Positions 1 to 11,762 of a stretch of DNA of 64,000 nucleotides are shown here, one piece after another. This DNA is from Artemisia argyi (lineage: Eukaryota; Streptophyta; Magnoliopsida; Asterales; Asteraceae), in the NCBI GenBank assembly GCA_030686995.1, contig CM060703.1:6009001-6073000 (forward strand). Direction: 5' to 3'. The notes beneath the pieces are model-generated. The model was not told where the DNA came from, searched no databases, and saw only the letters and a program-made list of their open reading frames with translations. The first letter of the stretch is position 1; the number at the start of each line of letters is the position of its first letter. Made by a program: the position numbers and the translations under genes.

Positions 1-296
1 AATATTGTTTTGTTTTTTTTATAAACATTTGCATGATTAGAATACAAAAACTTGGTTATATATCATTTAGAGGTAACAAGATCCTTTTCCATATCTTGTT
101 GGGCAAGAAGTTTAAACCTCTTAATGCATTTAAACAAGGGAAGAAAAACAAACACCATTAATCGTAAAAAGCTCTTAACGATTAAGATTTATATGCCATT
201 AAGAGGTGTTAGGGGAGTTTATCAGAAAAACAAGAACCATAAATACTTATCAGTAAAAAGCCAAACGACCCTTTGATATTTGAACAAAGATGTATT
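1..296. other. AT-rich flank, no gene seen
   Basis: I see no coding capacity. A short stretch near 200-250 resembles 7740-7800, in front of the second MATE copy, so this is probably the edge of the duplicated upstream block. Confidence 0.4.
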
Positions 297-690
297 ATGT
301 ATGTCAACCGTTTTTCATATGCCACCACGCTTGATTTGCTTTAGCATTATGATTCGAAACGGGCAAAAACCATCCATATGGGTTGGCCAAATTGCAAGCG
401 TAACTTTTACATTGAAATTGCGGACGTAGTTTATGTGAACATGTTGAGTGAAAGACGATATTTGTTGTTTACTCTCTTACCAAAATTCTTTACAATTTTA
501 AAATCGTAATCTGCTATTTGACTAAACAATACGGATGGTTTTCGCAACTTGCTCTATTATCAAAGTTTAGCTTGCACGTTAGCTACAACATTATAATTTT
601 GAACAAATAGTTGGGTCAAATATTCTTAGTAATTTAAATAAAGCTAAGATGTAAAATGCCCATCTACTAAATTATAGTAGTAGTTGCATT
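297..690 (+). repeat. Duplicated MATE upstream block, left copy
   Basis: This block matches about 8249-8650 nearly base for base, including the shared text ATGTATGTCAACCGTTTTTC and the later run TTTGACTAAACAAT. At the right copy the block ends about 130 bp before the MATE start codon. Here a 3.6-kb inverted-repeat element separates it from the gene. It was probably proximal promoter or intergenic sequence of the ancestral MATE gene. A coding role is unlikely because the open frame on the right copy is broken here. Confidence 0.75.
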
Positions 691-870
691 TAATATGAAG
701 AGTAAATTACACAAATGGTACTTGTGGTTTGCGTTAACTTTCAATTATGGTCCTTTGACCTTTTTATGACTCAGATAGTCCTCAACTCCAAAACCTTTAA
801 CACCCACAGTCCTTTGACTAAACTGACATTAAATTTGACTGTTAAAGCCTCTCATGTGCAAGTCACATGA

Positions 871-1898
871 CAGTAAAATAATCATTTCATATTTCTTTTT
901 CTATTATATACTAACACAAATATGAAATACATATTTTATATATATAAAAAATAACCATTCCTTACACTTTACCAGACCACCATCTCTTTTTATCTTTCTT
1001 TCCAACATTCACGTTTCTTTACTTTTTAACCACCACCGTTGTCTCTTTTAACCATTTTTAATAGTCATTTCCTACGTTTTAAAGATCATATTATAAGAAT
1101 CATCTTATATTTTTTGTGTTATGATTACTGACAAAACTTATCATTATTCACACCTCTTTACTTCTCATTTATCCAGCCCATGTCCACACCGTCAGTACCC
1201 TACTTCGGCCGCTGCTATGGAGTGGCGGTGGTCTTCTCTTCACCCCAAAAACTCATTCACATGGAGTGTGATTCGATCTTGCAGTAGTTAACTATTAAAA
1301 GAAGCAATTTATGAAACATCTATGGCAATGCCGTTTGGTCTCATCTATACATCATTGACCATAAAGGAGGAAAAAAAAATACAATCATATCCATAACAAC
1401 AACCCACAAACAACTTCACAACATCAACTACAACCTCATAACTACTTAATTAACCAAAACAACAACATCATCAACTAGCCAAAGGCAACTCAATAATTTC
1501 AGGGAAAAAAAAAGAAAAAAAAAGAAAACGAAAATTTCACGTACAAAGATCTCAAAGTTTTTTAGCATTATTCTTAAAATGATATTAAATATTTATTACT
1601 TCTTTCAACAAGAAAAACAAACAAATTGTTAACACAAATATCGTGTAAAACTTTATTTCTATTTTAGGGTCTCTCAATTTTTATAATCATAATTATAAAA
1701 TTATACGACTTATAAGTTTACATAACGAAGTTATTAATCGTAAGTTTCCATCTCAACGTTAATCACTTAAGGTATGAATAATGGGGTTAAACATTGGTAT
1801 AAGTTTAGTTATACATGACTAAACAAATGTTTTTCAAATAAACTCATGGCTAGATCACTAGTTAATCTCTTAATCATACATGACAAATTATTAATCAA
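871..1898. other. Non-coding interior of the Mutator-like element
   Basis: The sequence is AT-rich with short homopolymer runs. I recognise no gene or named repeat in it. Confidence 0.4.
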
Positions 1899-2140
1899 AT
1901 AAGACAAACTAATTAGGCTACATTAGGAAATAAATCTAACCAAATATTTCCTTCTTAGTGTTAAGAAAGATTAAGCTTTTAGAAACAATATCTTAGTAAG
2001 ATTTTAGAATGATTTGGAAATAAGAAAAACTAATTAGGCTATATTAGGAAATAAATCTAACCAAATATTTCCTTCTTAGTGTTAAGAAAGATTAAGCTTT
2101 TAGAAACAATATCTTAGTAAGATTTTAGAATGATTTGGAA
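1899..2140 (+). repeat. Tandem duplication of about 121 bp
   Basis: Two adjacent, nearly identical units contain CTAATTAGGCTA, CCAAATATTTCCTTCTTAG and TTAGAATGATTTGGAAA. The second follows the first directly. Confidence 0.85.
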
Positions 2141-2214
2141 AGATTTTTGGTTAACCAAAAAATATGAATTTACGAATCCCTTAACATCAAAGACGGGTCG
2201 TCGATAAAGGATCA

Positions 2215-2800
2215 GTTGATCCACCGGACCTTGAAATATGGGCATATTGTTTTACCTATAAATAGAGCCCAAATCTCATAATTTTTGTCATTCATTGTAT
2301 ATTTCTCTAACCACTTTCTATATACATACTTGCATACATTCATTACAAGTAATCCACGATTTGCCACTTTGATCACATGTGAAGAACGCAAGAAGAAGAT
2401 CGCCAAGCTTCTAAGTGTTTTAGTTGTTAGTTTGTACATTTATACATAGTTGTCTAACTTTTTATATAGTTGTTGTGTCATTATACTCAACTATCATACA
2501 CCAAAGTTGTTAGTCATTATCATACATAAATTTAGAGGGATCAGTTAGTATTTTAAGCTTTAAAATATATTGTTAAGAAAGACCAGTCCTACCTCGACAA
2601 GGACACGATATCTAGCTTAGTATCGGTAAAAATATTAAGCGACGTTGTAAGGTTTTCACCGCCGAAAGGGAGCTTGTTGATATGGTGCTTATAAACTCTC
2701 GATTTGGGTACATGAGGAGTGGAGTAGGGCGAGGAAGGAAGCTTCGTGCCGAACCACTATAAATTATTGTGTCTTTGGTGTGTTCTTTCCATTATTTATC
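2215..2800 (+). mobile_element. Possible LTR-like (TRIM/copia) fragment
   Basis: A promoter-like CCTATAAATAGAGCCCA at about 2256 is followed by a transcript-leader-like stretch and by CACCGCCGAAAGGGAGC. This arrangement recalls short plant LTRs. I found no second LTR, primer-binding site or target duplication, so the call is weak. Confidence 0.25.
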
Positions 2801-3096
2801 TTGCATTTATTTATTTACTATTGCAAATTACTTACTTGTGTATCGACTTGATTTCACATCAAGCAAACGGATATAGATTTCTTAAAACGGACTTTTAAAT
2901 GGTAAAAACTATTCAACCATCTTTCTTGTTTTTCACTTAAATTTATAATAGATCTAATATGAAACAAAACAAGAAAAATAAGATTCAAGATCTAGGGTTG
3001 AGTTTAACAGATCTTAAAGGATATAACACTAAGAACCCGTCATCGATTGATAACAAATAGAAACGAAAATTTGTGAAGCAAAAAGTAAGAAACACA

Positions 3097-3502
3097 TTCT
3101 TAGGGCATATTTGGCAAAATGGGCCGGAGCTTGGGCTGGGTCTAGAGTTGGGGCTGGCGCTTATATTATAAGCCAAAACTAGAATTTTTATTTTCATAAA
3201 CTTGTTTGGCAAATTAGTTTAAATTGAAGCTTACTATTGTAAAATTACTAGAAAAGAACATAAAATTAAATTGACATATGCATATATTAGATATTTTGTG
3301 GGTAATTAAGTAATCTAACATATTAGAAGCTCCGTCTAAAATTTTAGCCTCATTTTTGGGGATGAGGCTTATTTTTGGGCTGGAGCTTATAATTTCAAAA
3401 GCCTCCCTAAAAGCCTCTACGCTAAACGAGACTTATATTTTGGATGGGGCTTATTTTTGAAATTTAAGCTCCATATAAGCCCCTCCCAAACACACCTTTA
3501 AC
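3097..3502. mobile_element. MITE-like insertion with short inverted ends
   Basis: The left end TTAGGGCATATTTGGCAAA and the right end CCTCCCAAACACACCTTTAA are imperfect inverted repeats. The interior repeats GGGGCTTAT and AAGCTCC motifs on both strands. The ends recall hAT-type MITEs that begin near TTAGGGTGTGTTTGG. I could not settle a target duplication. Confidence 0.45.
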
Positions 3503-3936
3503 AAGATCTTTAACGATGTACCCTTCTTTTTGTCAAGAAAATAGTAAAGATCGAACCTTTATGATAATGAAACCAAATCATCCATTTTGTATGTGGTGGC
3601 TTCAGTATCATGTGATATGGTGGTCGTGATTCAGTAGACATGGTTGAAGGTGGTGACACATATCGGCATTGAGTGGTGGTGGGTTAGAAGGTAGTAGTAG
3701 TTGTGGTGGCGGAAAGACATCACCCATCGAAGCAGAGACCGTCATGGAGATGTTAATAGTGGTAGTGGTTTGTGGTAGCACATTTTATGTTTGGCGTATG
3801 GAGATAAAGGAAACAAAAAAAATGATTTGTGTTCATATTTCTAAACGAAAAAGAGATTAGGTGATGTTTGTGTAAATAGAATTTCGATGAAAGTGAAAAA
3901 GATCAAGAATTAACGAGATATTGTGTATATTGCAAT

Positions 3937-3940
<4 letters not shown>

Positions 3941-3969
<29 letters not shown>
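3941..3969. repeat. Poly(A) tract
   Basis: An uninterrupted run of about 29 A lies inside the Mutator-like element. Confidence 0.9.
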
Positions 3970-3973
<4 letters not shown>

Positions 3974-4453
3974 GCTTGATAATGAAGTGGGCTAAAAAAG
4001 AAAGACATAGACCAATTTACCCTCATGTAACTTGCACATGAGGGTTAATGTCAGTTTCGTCAAGGGAAGTGATATTTACACAACTTTTTTTGATGCACAC
4101 ACCACAATGTAACATCATTAATGCACATGTTACAACATGCTATATGCATAATTGTGGTGTGTGCATAAAAAAGTGGTGTAATTATCACTTCCCTTTAGTC
4201 AAAGGGACTGTGGGTGTTAAGGGTTTCAAGGTTGAGGACTATTTGAGTTTGAAAAAGTCAAAGGACTGTATATGAAAGTCAACACAAACCTTATGGACCA
4301 TCCGTGGAATTTAACTCATACAGTATATGAATAATGTCTGACAATGTCAAAGAAAAGACGTGACAATCATTGTCCTTAAATCAAACCAGCATGGAAGAAA
4401 ACATACCACACACTCTCATTTATGGTATGTGATTCATGTCATTACACCACAAC

Positions 4454-6978
4454 ATGGAAGAAAACAGTAGTAACAGCTATCAGCAGCCACTTTTACTAGC
4501 AAACTATAACGAACTCAACGTTTCTATACTCGAACGAACATGGGTTGAGTCGAAAAAGATATGGAAGATCGCGGGTCCATCTAGTTTCTCGCGTCTTTCG
4601 TTATACTCACTTGCTGTTATTACACAATCATTTGCTGGTCACCTTAGTGACACTGACCTTGCTGCGATCTCTATTGCAACCACTGTCATCACCTCTATCA
4701 CGTTCGGCTTCTTGGTAATTCATATATACTTTGATTGTGTTTGAAGGGCTTATTAGATATGTACTTTGATGGTGTTTGAAATTGCTTATTAGATATGTAC
4801 TTTCTATTAATAGGTAACAAGTTCTTTGAACGCGAAAGCGTACTTTTGTTTTGATCTTCTTGTCTAATATTGCTGCTTAAAAAAAAAAAAAAAAAAAAAA
4901 AAAAGTGCATCCGACCACTTTTATAAGCAACTCCAAACTGCTTATCATAAAAGCTTATTTCAATCACAATTAATGATCATTAAGAAATACTCTCAAACCC
5001 TCAAACATTTTGCTTACGTGATGTATCACAATAAGCAGATAGTAAGTTTTATTAAGCATTACGAAACTGCATATATATCTAATTTACTTTTGATGTGTAG
5101 TTAGGAATGGCGAGCGCTTTAGAAACTCTTTGTGGGCAAGCATACGGAGCAAAGCAATATCATATGTTGGGAATATATTTGCAACGATCATGGGTCGTTT
5201 TGCTCATAGGTTCAATATTATTGTTACCACTATTCATATTCGCGACTCCAATCCTAAAATTAACCGGGCAGCCAGAGTTAGTGGCTGAGTTGTCCGGGAA
5301 AGTGGCAATGTGGCTGATTCCAATGCACATGAGCTTTGTTTTTCAGTTTTCATTGGTGAGGTTTTTACAAGCTCAGCTCAAGACTGCGGTAATTGGTTGG
5401 GTATCAGCTGTGGCTCTTGTACTTCACTTGTTTACGAATTGGTTTCTTTTTTCTAACTACAAAATCAGTGTTGTTTGGGCTGCGGTCATGCTTGATTTTT
5501 CGTGGTGGGTGTCTGTTTTGGGGTTGTTTTTTTATGTTGTGTTTGGAGGGTGTCGTGAATCTTGGAATGGTTTTTCCATGGAAGCGTTTTCGGGGTTATG
5601 GGAGTTTTTTAAACTCTCTGCGGCTTCAAGTGTTATGCTTGCGTAAGTTAATCAATTATTTATGCTATAAAATGTTACATGGACCAAATGATGTAATGTT
5701 CTCTTTTTTGTCCTTCCTTTTAGGTTGGAAAGTTTTTACTATCGAGTATTGGTGATAGTAGCTGGGAGCTTAGGGAACACAGAAGTCGATATTGATGCGC
5801 TTTCAATATGGTTTGTACATTGATCTCAAAATTACAAGTGGAGTTTATTTAACTATGTTTTCTTGCTTTCACTGTTATGTGTTCTTGTTGGCAGCATTAC
5901 TACTTATGGTTGGGAGATCATGATTCCATATGGGTTCTTGGCTGCTACAGGGTACGTTCATAGTCTCATTGTTATAACGATCACATAGATGCATAAATGG
6001 AACTATAAAATCGATGAGGGTAAACATTTTAAATGAAAACAGTGTTCGTGTGGCAAATGAGCTTGGAGCAGGCAATGCAAAAGGCGCGATATTTGCTACC
6101 AAGATATCATTGCTAACATCCATCCTTATAGGCCTATTGTTTAGTGCATTCATCATTGCATTTCCCGACAAATTAGCTATGATCTTTACATCCAACAATG
6201 TTGTCATTAGCATGGTTAATGAACTTTCCGTGTTGCTAGCACTCACTGTACTTCTTAGTTGCATTCAACCGGTTTTTACAGGTGAGTTAGTCGTTCATTT
6301 AGTATCTAATACTTAAATTGAATCATAATAATTCTAAAACAATCTGAATTTTGTAGGAGTAGCACTTGGTTGTGGCTGGCAATCCCGAGTTGCTATGGTA
6401 AACCTTGGAAGCTACTACGTCATCGGAGTCCCCCTTGGTGTTGTATTAGAACTGTTTTTTGGCTTTGGGATTAAGGTTTAACATCTAGACTTTTGTGTTT
6501 TATGTGTCGCTTGCGTACTTCACCTAGAAGTTAACCGGTTTGTTGGGTTGATCAGGGTCTTTGGGCAGGAATGCTGAGTGGGACAGTCGTCCAAACGTTA
6601 ATCCTAGCTATCATAACCATTAGATGTGAATGGGACAAGCAGGTACTATCAAAACATATACTTTATAAGGGGCAACTTAAACCATTTAAATGGAAATGGG
6701 TCGTTCGGGTTTATAGTAAACTGGTGATGGATCGGTAGATTTATAAACCCATACTTTTGAACATCATTATAAATTTTGGCATGTTAGTACTTTATTTGGT
6801 GTAGACGGCGAAACCACTTCAAGTCTTTTATTTCGCACTCGTCTATATAGTATATCCTTATTAGATCAAACCCAAATCTTGTCGACTTGCCCATTTTGAC
6901 GCTTCCATAAACATTGACTCTTGTTCTCAGGCAAAAGAAGCTTACGCCCGTGTTGTAATGCGAGCAGTATCAGGTTAA
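4454..6978 (+). CDS. MATE (DTX-type) efflux transporter, intact, eight exons
   Basis: Membrane antiporter of the multidrug and toxic compound extrusion family. Family members export metabolites or xenobiotics in exchange for protons at the plasma membrane or tonoplast; the substrate here cannot be told. Exons read by eye: 4454-4714, 5101-5642, 5724-5810, 5895-5951, 6043-6281, 6357-6475, 6556-6642, 6931-6978. All introns are GT-AG. The total is 1440 nt, or 479 residues plus stop, the usual MATE length. Family marks include [19 protein letters not shown] (about residues 89-107), the mid-loop with [20 protein letters not shown], and [11 protein letters not shown] opening the second MatE half. 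Repeated hydrophobic segments fit 12 membrane spans. The start at 4454 is preferred over an in-frame ATG at 4436 because the second copy starts at the matching codon. A Mutator-like insertion lies upstream. It is the only undamaged copy of three here. Confidence 0.9.
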
Positions 6979-7164
6979 AGCTCATGTGCAGCATTCAAAT
7001 TCCTGGTGAATTTGCTACAAGTCCGAGCAACATTCTGAAAGTGGTGAAGATAATGGCGATGATGTGAGTGACCCAAAAGTATGTTGTCCTGAAATAACTC
7101 CACTTCCGAAGAAGCCATTGGTTTATTGTAAACAACTTATTTTGTTAATTTGTTATAAAGTAAT
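6979..7164 (+). other. Probable 3' untranslated region of the MATE gene
   Basis: The sequence after the stop codon resembles that after exon 8 of the second copy (about 18590-18620) and about 62890-62950 near the third copy, with the shared motif GTGAATTTGCT. This suggests transcribed or at least co-duplicated sequence. No clear polyadenylation signal was pinned down. Confidence 0.4.
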
Positions 7165-7380
7165 AAGCAACTCAAAATTGATTGTTAGAAATAAAATTTC
7201 AAAACAAACTACTAATCTTATTTTTTTTGAACAAGCAGTTTGTAACAAACAAACCAAACTGCTTATCAGAAAAGCTTATTTCAATCGCAAATAATGATCA
7301 TTAAAAAATACTCTCAAACCCTCAAACATTTTGCTTACGTGATGTATATATCTCAATAAGCAGATTGTAAGTTTTATCGA
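7165..7380 (+). repeat. Relic of MATE intron 1
   Basis: The block CTTATCAGAAAAGCTTATTT through CTCAAACATTTTGCTTACG and TCAATAAGCAGAT matches intron 1 of the intact gene (about 4935-5050). Its first half matches intron 1 of the second copy (about 9330-9470). No flanking exon is present, so this is a leftover of another duplication or unequal exchange. Confidence 0.7.
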
Positions 7381-8248
7381 CCCTTAGCTATTTATTTGTG
7401 CATTGCTTTATCAAAATGTGATGATATATCAATGTAACACTCATAAAAATATTGAGTAATGACATTGATAGTCTTTAAGACGTATTTATCTATCATCTAT
7501 GCTTTTTCTCTCTGCAATCAACTTTACCATCAAAATATACCACACTTAAACACATATACTTCACCAAAACACACATACGCAAAAACACAAAAGCCAAACT
7601 CACGACTCGGGCTTGCAATCGACAGAGTCCTCCTTTTTCAGTGTTAAAGACGCGTGGTATAGGGTGACCCTAATAGGAAAAAGATGCATATTAAGTGCTT
7701 AAAACTCGCTTGTCTTGCTCCTGTTACGACCGGTCTGAACTAAATTTTCAAAAACTATTCGTTAACAAGAACCGTAAATACTTATCAGAAATATACATGT
7801 ACACCATGGCTTGCAAAAATAATGTAACTAAACTAAAAACGTTTTTAATTTCAATAGTTTATCCCTTAATACATATTTGGGCCAAGGTCCGTAATTAAGA
7901 TGTTAGATTTGTCCTAAGGAAATCCTATTTGGGCCGGACATGTCATAGTAAAATGCATCATGTCAATGGTCCGAGTGTATTGGGGTGCTCACCGATTTGG
8001 TTCTCGGGTTCCTCGGTTTAATCAAATCGGTTTTCCAAGTTACGTTTTCTTTTATGTAAAATTGAAAAATATTGTTGAATTCGGTTCAGCTTTCAGATTG
8101 ACCTGAAAACCCCAAAAATATGTAACTTGGATTAAAATGTTTTTTTCTTCTCAGAGTTGAATTTCAAATACGTATACACATAAATTATACGAGACTTGAA
8201 CTAATAACTTTTTGATTAGGGAATCACAATCATGTCAATGGTCTGGAT
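7381..8248 (+). other. Intergenic sequence between MATE copies
   Basis: I see no credible gene. The part from about 7740 shares short stretches with the window start. Small open frames here lack coding character. Confidence 0.4.
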
Positions 8249-8650
8249 ATGTATGTCAACCGTTTTTCATATGCCACCACGCTTGATTAGTTTTAGCATT
8301 ATGATTCGAAACGGGCAAAAACCATCCATATGGGTTGGCCAAATTGCAGGCGTAAATTTTACATTGATTGCGGACATAGTTTATGTGAACATGTCGAGTG
8401 AAAGACGATATTTGTTGTTCACTCTATTACCAAACTTCTTCACAATTTTGAAATCGTTATCTGCTATTTGACTAAACAATAAGGATGGTTTTAGCAACTT
8501 GCTCTATTATCAAAGTTTAGCTTGCATGTTAGCTACAACATTACCCTTTTGAACAAACAATTGGGTCAAATATTGTTAGTAATTTAAAAAAAGCTAAGAT
8601 GTAAACGCCATCATCTTACTTATATACATCTACATTATTACTAGTTGCAT
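8249..8650 (+). repeat. Duplicated MATE upstream block, right copy
   Basis: Matches about 297-690. It ends some 130 bp before the start codon of the second MATE copy. This shows the ancestral spacing that the intact gene has lost through the Mutator-like insertion. Confidence 0.75.
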
Positions 8651-9651
8651 TTAATCATGTGATGATCATTGTCCCATAATTTTCAAAACAAGCCCTACGA
8701 TCTTATTCATGCTAACCAACTAAAAACATACCACACACTCTCATTCAAGGTTTGTGATTCTTGTCATTACACTACAACATGGAAGAAAACAGCAGTAACA
8801 ACTATCAGCACCCACTTTTACTAGCAAACTATAACGAACTCAACGTTTCTATACTCGAATGAACATGGGTTGAGTCGAAAAAGATATGGAAGATCGCGGG
8901 TCCATCTAGTTTCTCGCGTCTTTCGTTATACTCACTTGCTGTTATTACACAATTATTTGCTGGTCATCTTAGTGACACTGACCTTGCTGTCATCTCTATT
9001 GCCACCACTGTCATCACCTCTATCACATTCGACTTCTTGGTAATTTATATATACTTGGATGGTCTTTGAAATTGCTTATTGGATATGCGCTTAATGTTTT
9101 TTATAATGATAATTTTTGTAAAAAAGTCTGAATTTTTTTTGATGCATTTGGTTTAAATTAAAAGAATTGTGTTTCTAGTAGTCCCATACTTTCTAGTTAT
9201 TGGTAACAAGTTCTTTGAACGCGAAAGCGTACTTTTTTTTTCATCTTTTGTCTTATATTACTTCTTAAAAAGGGTAAAACAATTTTTGCATCCGACCACT
9301 TTTAATTTGGTGCTGGTTCCGCCATTGATTGTTAGAATATAATTTTCAAAACATGCACTTACCAGATACTAAGTAGTTTGATTAAGCAATCACAAACAAC
9401 TTATCTACTTATTTTTTTGAACAAGCAGTTTGCAGCAAACAAACCAAATTGCTTATCAGAAAAGCTTATTTAGGTAAAGGGTTTCCCGATAAATGTATTA
9501 CACCAAAAATTGTTGAAAAACGAAAGGTGTAGGTGAAGTTCTACATCTCAGCCCGTTACATATATGAGAAATAAGAGTGCATCGTAGTGCAACAAACCAA
9601 ATGGCATTAGAATGAAAAACCAAACTCATGAACAAGCTTACACTACACCAA

Positions 9652-10220
9652 ATGAAAGCCTTTGGGATGGACTAAAAAAAGGGACGACATATGTCGTCTC
9701 AAATGGACAAAGGGTCCCACTTTTTTCAACAAATATAGCGGTCAGCAAGAATGTTTTGGCCCCACTTATTTTGGGATGACAATGTCGTGCCAATCGTTTT
9801 AAAATTGAATTTTATTATTCAGAGAATGTTTTGGAAAAAATTCGACAAATTAATACTTCCCGCCTGTGATTTTTTTACCCGCCAAACAGTTTGGGACGAC
9901 AATGTCGTCCCATTCTGTTAAAACATATATTTTTTTGATTCTCAAAAACTTTATAAATCAATTTTATTTTACAAAGCAGGTTGGAAACTTTTAAAATTAA
10001 CATATGGGATGACAATGTCGTCCCACTTTTTTATAATATTGAAAATAACAATTATAATATAATAATCTATCTAAAAATACTTATTTATAAATTAATTTTA
10101 AAAAATTATTTAATTTAAATACTTTTATTTGATAAAAAATATTTAAAATTATTTAATTTAATTTAAAATTAAATCCAATAATCTATCTAAAAATACTTAT
10201 ATATAAATTAATTTTAAAAA
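9652..10220. mobile_element. CACTA (En/Spm-type) terminal region
   Basis: CACTACACCAAATGAAAGCC at 9652 is a classic CACTA terminus. It is followed by subterminal inverted motifs of the type GGGACGACAATGTCGTCCC at about 9681, 9773, 9893 and 10004, which would bind transposase. No opposite terminus (TTTGGTGTAGTG) was found, so this is one end or a truncated copy. Confidence 0.65.
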
Positions 10221-10303
10221 GTTATTATGGCTATGCATAACATGTTAAACGGATGAGTCGAGTTATTATGGCTATGCATAACATGTTAAACGGATGAGTC
10301 GAG
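10220..10303 (+). repeat. 42-bp tandem duplication
   Basis: Two exact adjacent copies of a unit beginning GTTATTATGGCTATGCATAA and ending GGATGAGTCGA. Confidence 0.9.
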
Positions 10304-11762
10304 TTATTACAACAAGCTACTAACCAAACCACTAATAAAGAATAACACAACCATTTTTATTACAAACAAAGAAAGAAGTAGTAACCAACTTTTTATACAG
10401 CCAATAGCAGGCCAGGAACTCTCCAACCGAATAGCCACTCCATCCCCATAGCCGGTATGAATAGGCTAAACAATTGCTCCGGTTCACTTGAGTCTGAAAT
10501 CCGGAATTGAAGTCAATTCCAAATAGTCTTCGCGGCTAACTTCCATAAGACGAACAAAGAATCAATACCTGTAGGAGATTTATATATGCATTCCAAACAT
10601 CCAAACACATGCGTAAGGCCAACCAGGGCCTAGAGTATAGATGATCAGACCTCACCCCTCTAGCAACTCACGAACCAATCCAGTCGATCCAATAGATCTA
10701 GGGTAAAACAAATGATGAAAACCCTAAATCATAACGATCTAGGGCTAATACGCATGAAACCCTAACAGTAGAAAGGGTCATGATAATAACAGCGGCTTAA
10801 ACAAGCCGCGCCTCCAATCGAATCTATAAGAAACAAGAGTCGAAAATATGGTTGGATAAATTAATCAACAGATCAATCAATCTAAATCCCTAAAACAAAA
10901 AGTGATAGGGTTCCAATAGCAGCAAGACGTGCCGTCCCACTAAACAAATCAACCACAAAATAAAGAGGGTGTCAATAGACAATGCATTCCGACCATAATC
11001 CCATAAAATCCTCAAGAAAACTTAAAACGCAATTGTTTAAGCCCTTAAGAACGATCATAGATTATAGATCTAGGAGTAATGAACAAGAGGAATCAAGTTA
11101 TATGGAATGAACGTTAGAGATTTGATGGCGGCCGAAATCTCTTTTTTCTCTCCTAAGAGGAGAGAAAAAACCCTAACTTTTGGCACTTATAGTAATATAA
11201 AAATACTCTCCAACCCTCAAACATTTTGCTTATTTGTTGTATCAAAATAATCTGTTACTAAGTTAAGTTTTATTAAGCATTACCAAAGTGCATATCTAAT
11301 TTACTTTTTATGTGTAGTTAGGAATGACGAGCGCTTTAGAAACTCTTTGTGGGCAAGCATACGGAGCAAAGCAATATCATATGTTGGGAATATATTTGCA
11401 ATGATCATGGGACGTTTTGCTCATAGGTTCAATATTATTGCTACCACTTTCATATTCGCGACTCTAATACTAAACTTAACCGGAGAGGTAGTGGTTGAAT
11501 TGTCCGGGAAAGTGGCAATATGGCTGATTCCAATGCATATGAGCTTTGTTTTTCAATTTTTGTTGGTGAGATTTTTGCAAGGTCAGCTCAAGACTACGGT
11601 AATTGGTTGGGTGTCAGCTGTGGCTCTTTTATTTCACTTGTTTATGAATTGGTTTCCTTTTTCTAACTACAGAATTAGTGTTGTTTGGTCCGCGGTCATT
11701 CTTAATTTTTCGTGGTGGGTGTCTGTGTTGGGGGTGTTTTTTTGTCTTTGGTGGATGTTGTC

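Larger units (their letters stand above)
700..4317. mobile_element. Mutator-like element with long terminal inverted repeats
   Basis: The left end (GAGTAAATTACACAAATGG, running on to about 870) reappears as its diverged reverse complement at about 4020-4317. Both arms share the blocks AGTCCTTTGAC, ATAGTCCTCAAC and CTTAACACCCACAGTC. The arms are some 170-300 bp long, typical of Mutator-like elements. No transposase frame is visible. A second element with the same terminal GAGTAAATTACAC motif lies at 40850. The target duplication is unclear: TAATATGAA on the left and a diverged GTATATGAA a few bases beyond the right end. Nested sequences are listed separately. Confidence 0.7.
9471..11190 (-). 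mobile_element. LINE-like non-autonomous insertion in intron 1 of MATE copy 2
   Basis: Comparison with the intact gene places an insert between AAAGCTTATTT and AATACTCTC. Its left part has CATCTCAGCCCGTTACAT, also found at about 26783 near the 3' side of the LINE-like ORF1 element. Its right part (about 10700-11180) holds several CCCTAA runs like the 5' leader of that element at 28990-29370. Minus-strand orientation follows from this comparison. No reading frame survives, and a CACTA end is nested inside. The family assignment is inferred. Confidence 0.5.

Noticed and set aside
4698..4967. Minus-strand frame over MATE intron 1
   Set aside because: It spans intron and a poly(A) run opposite a supported gene; no homology.
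8232..8471. 79-codon frame in the MATE upstream block
   Set aside because: The duplicate at 297-520 is interrupted by changes that break the frame, so it is not conserved as protein.
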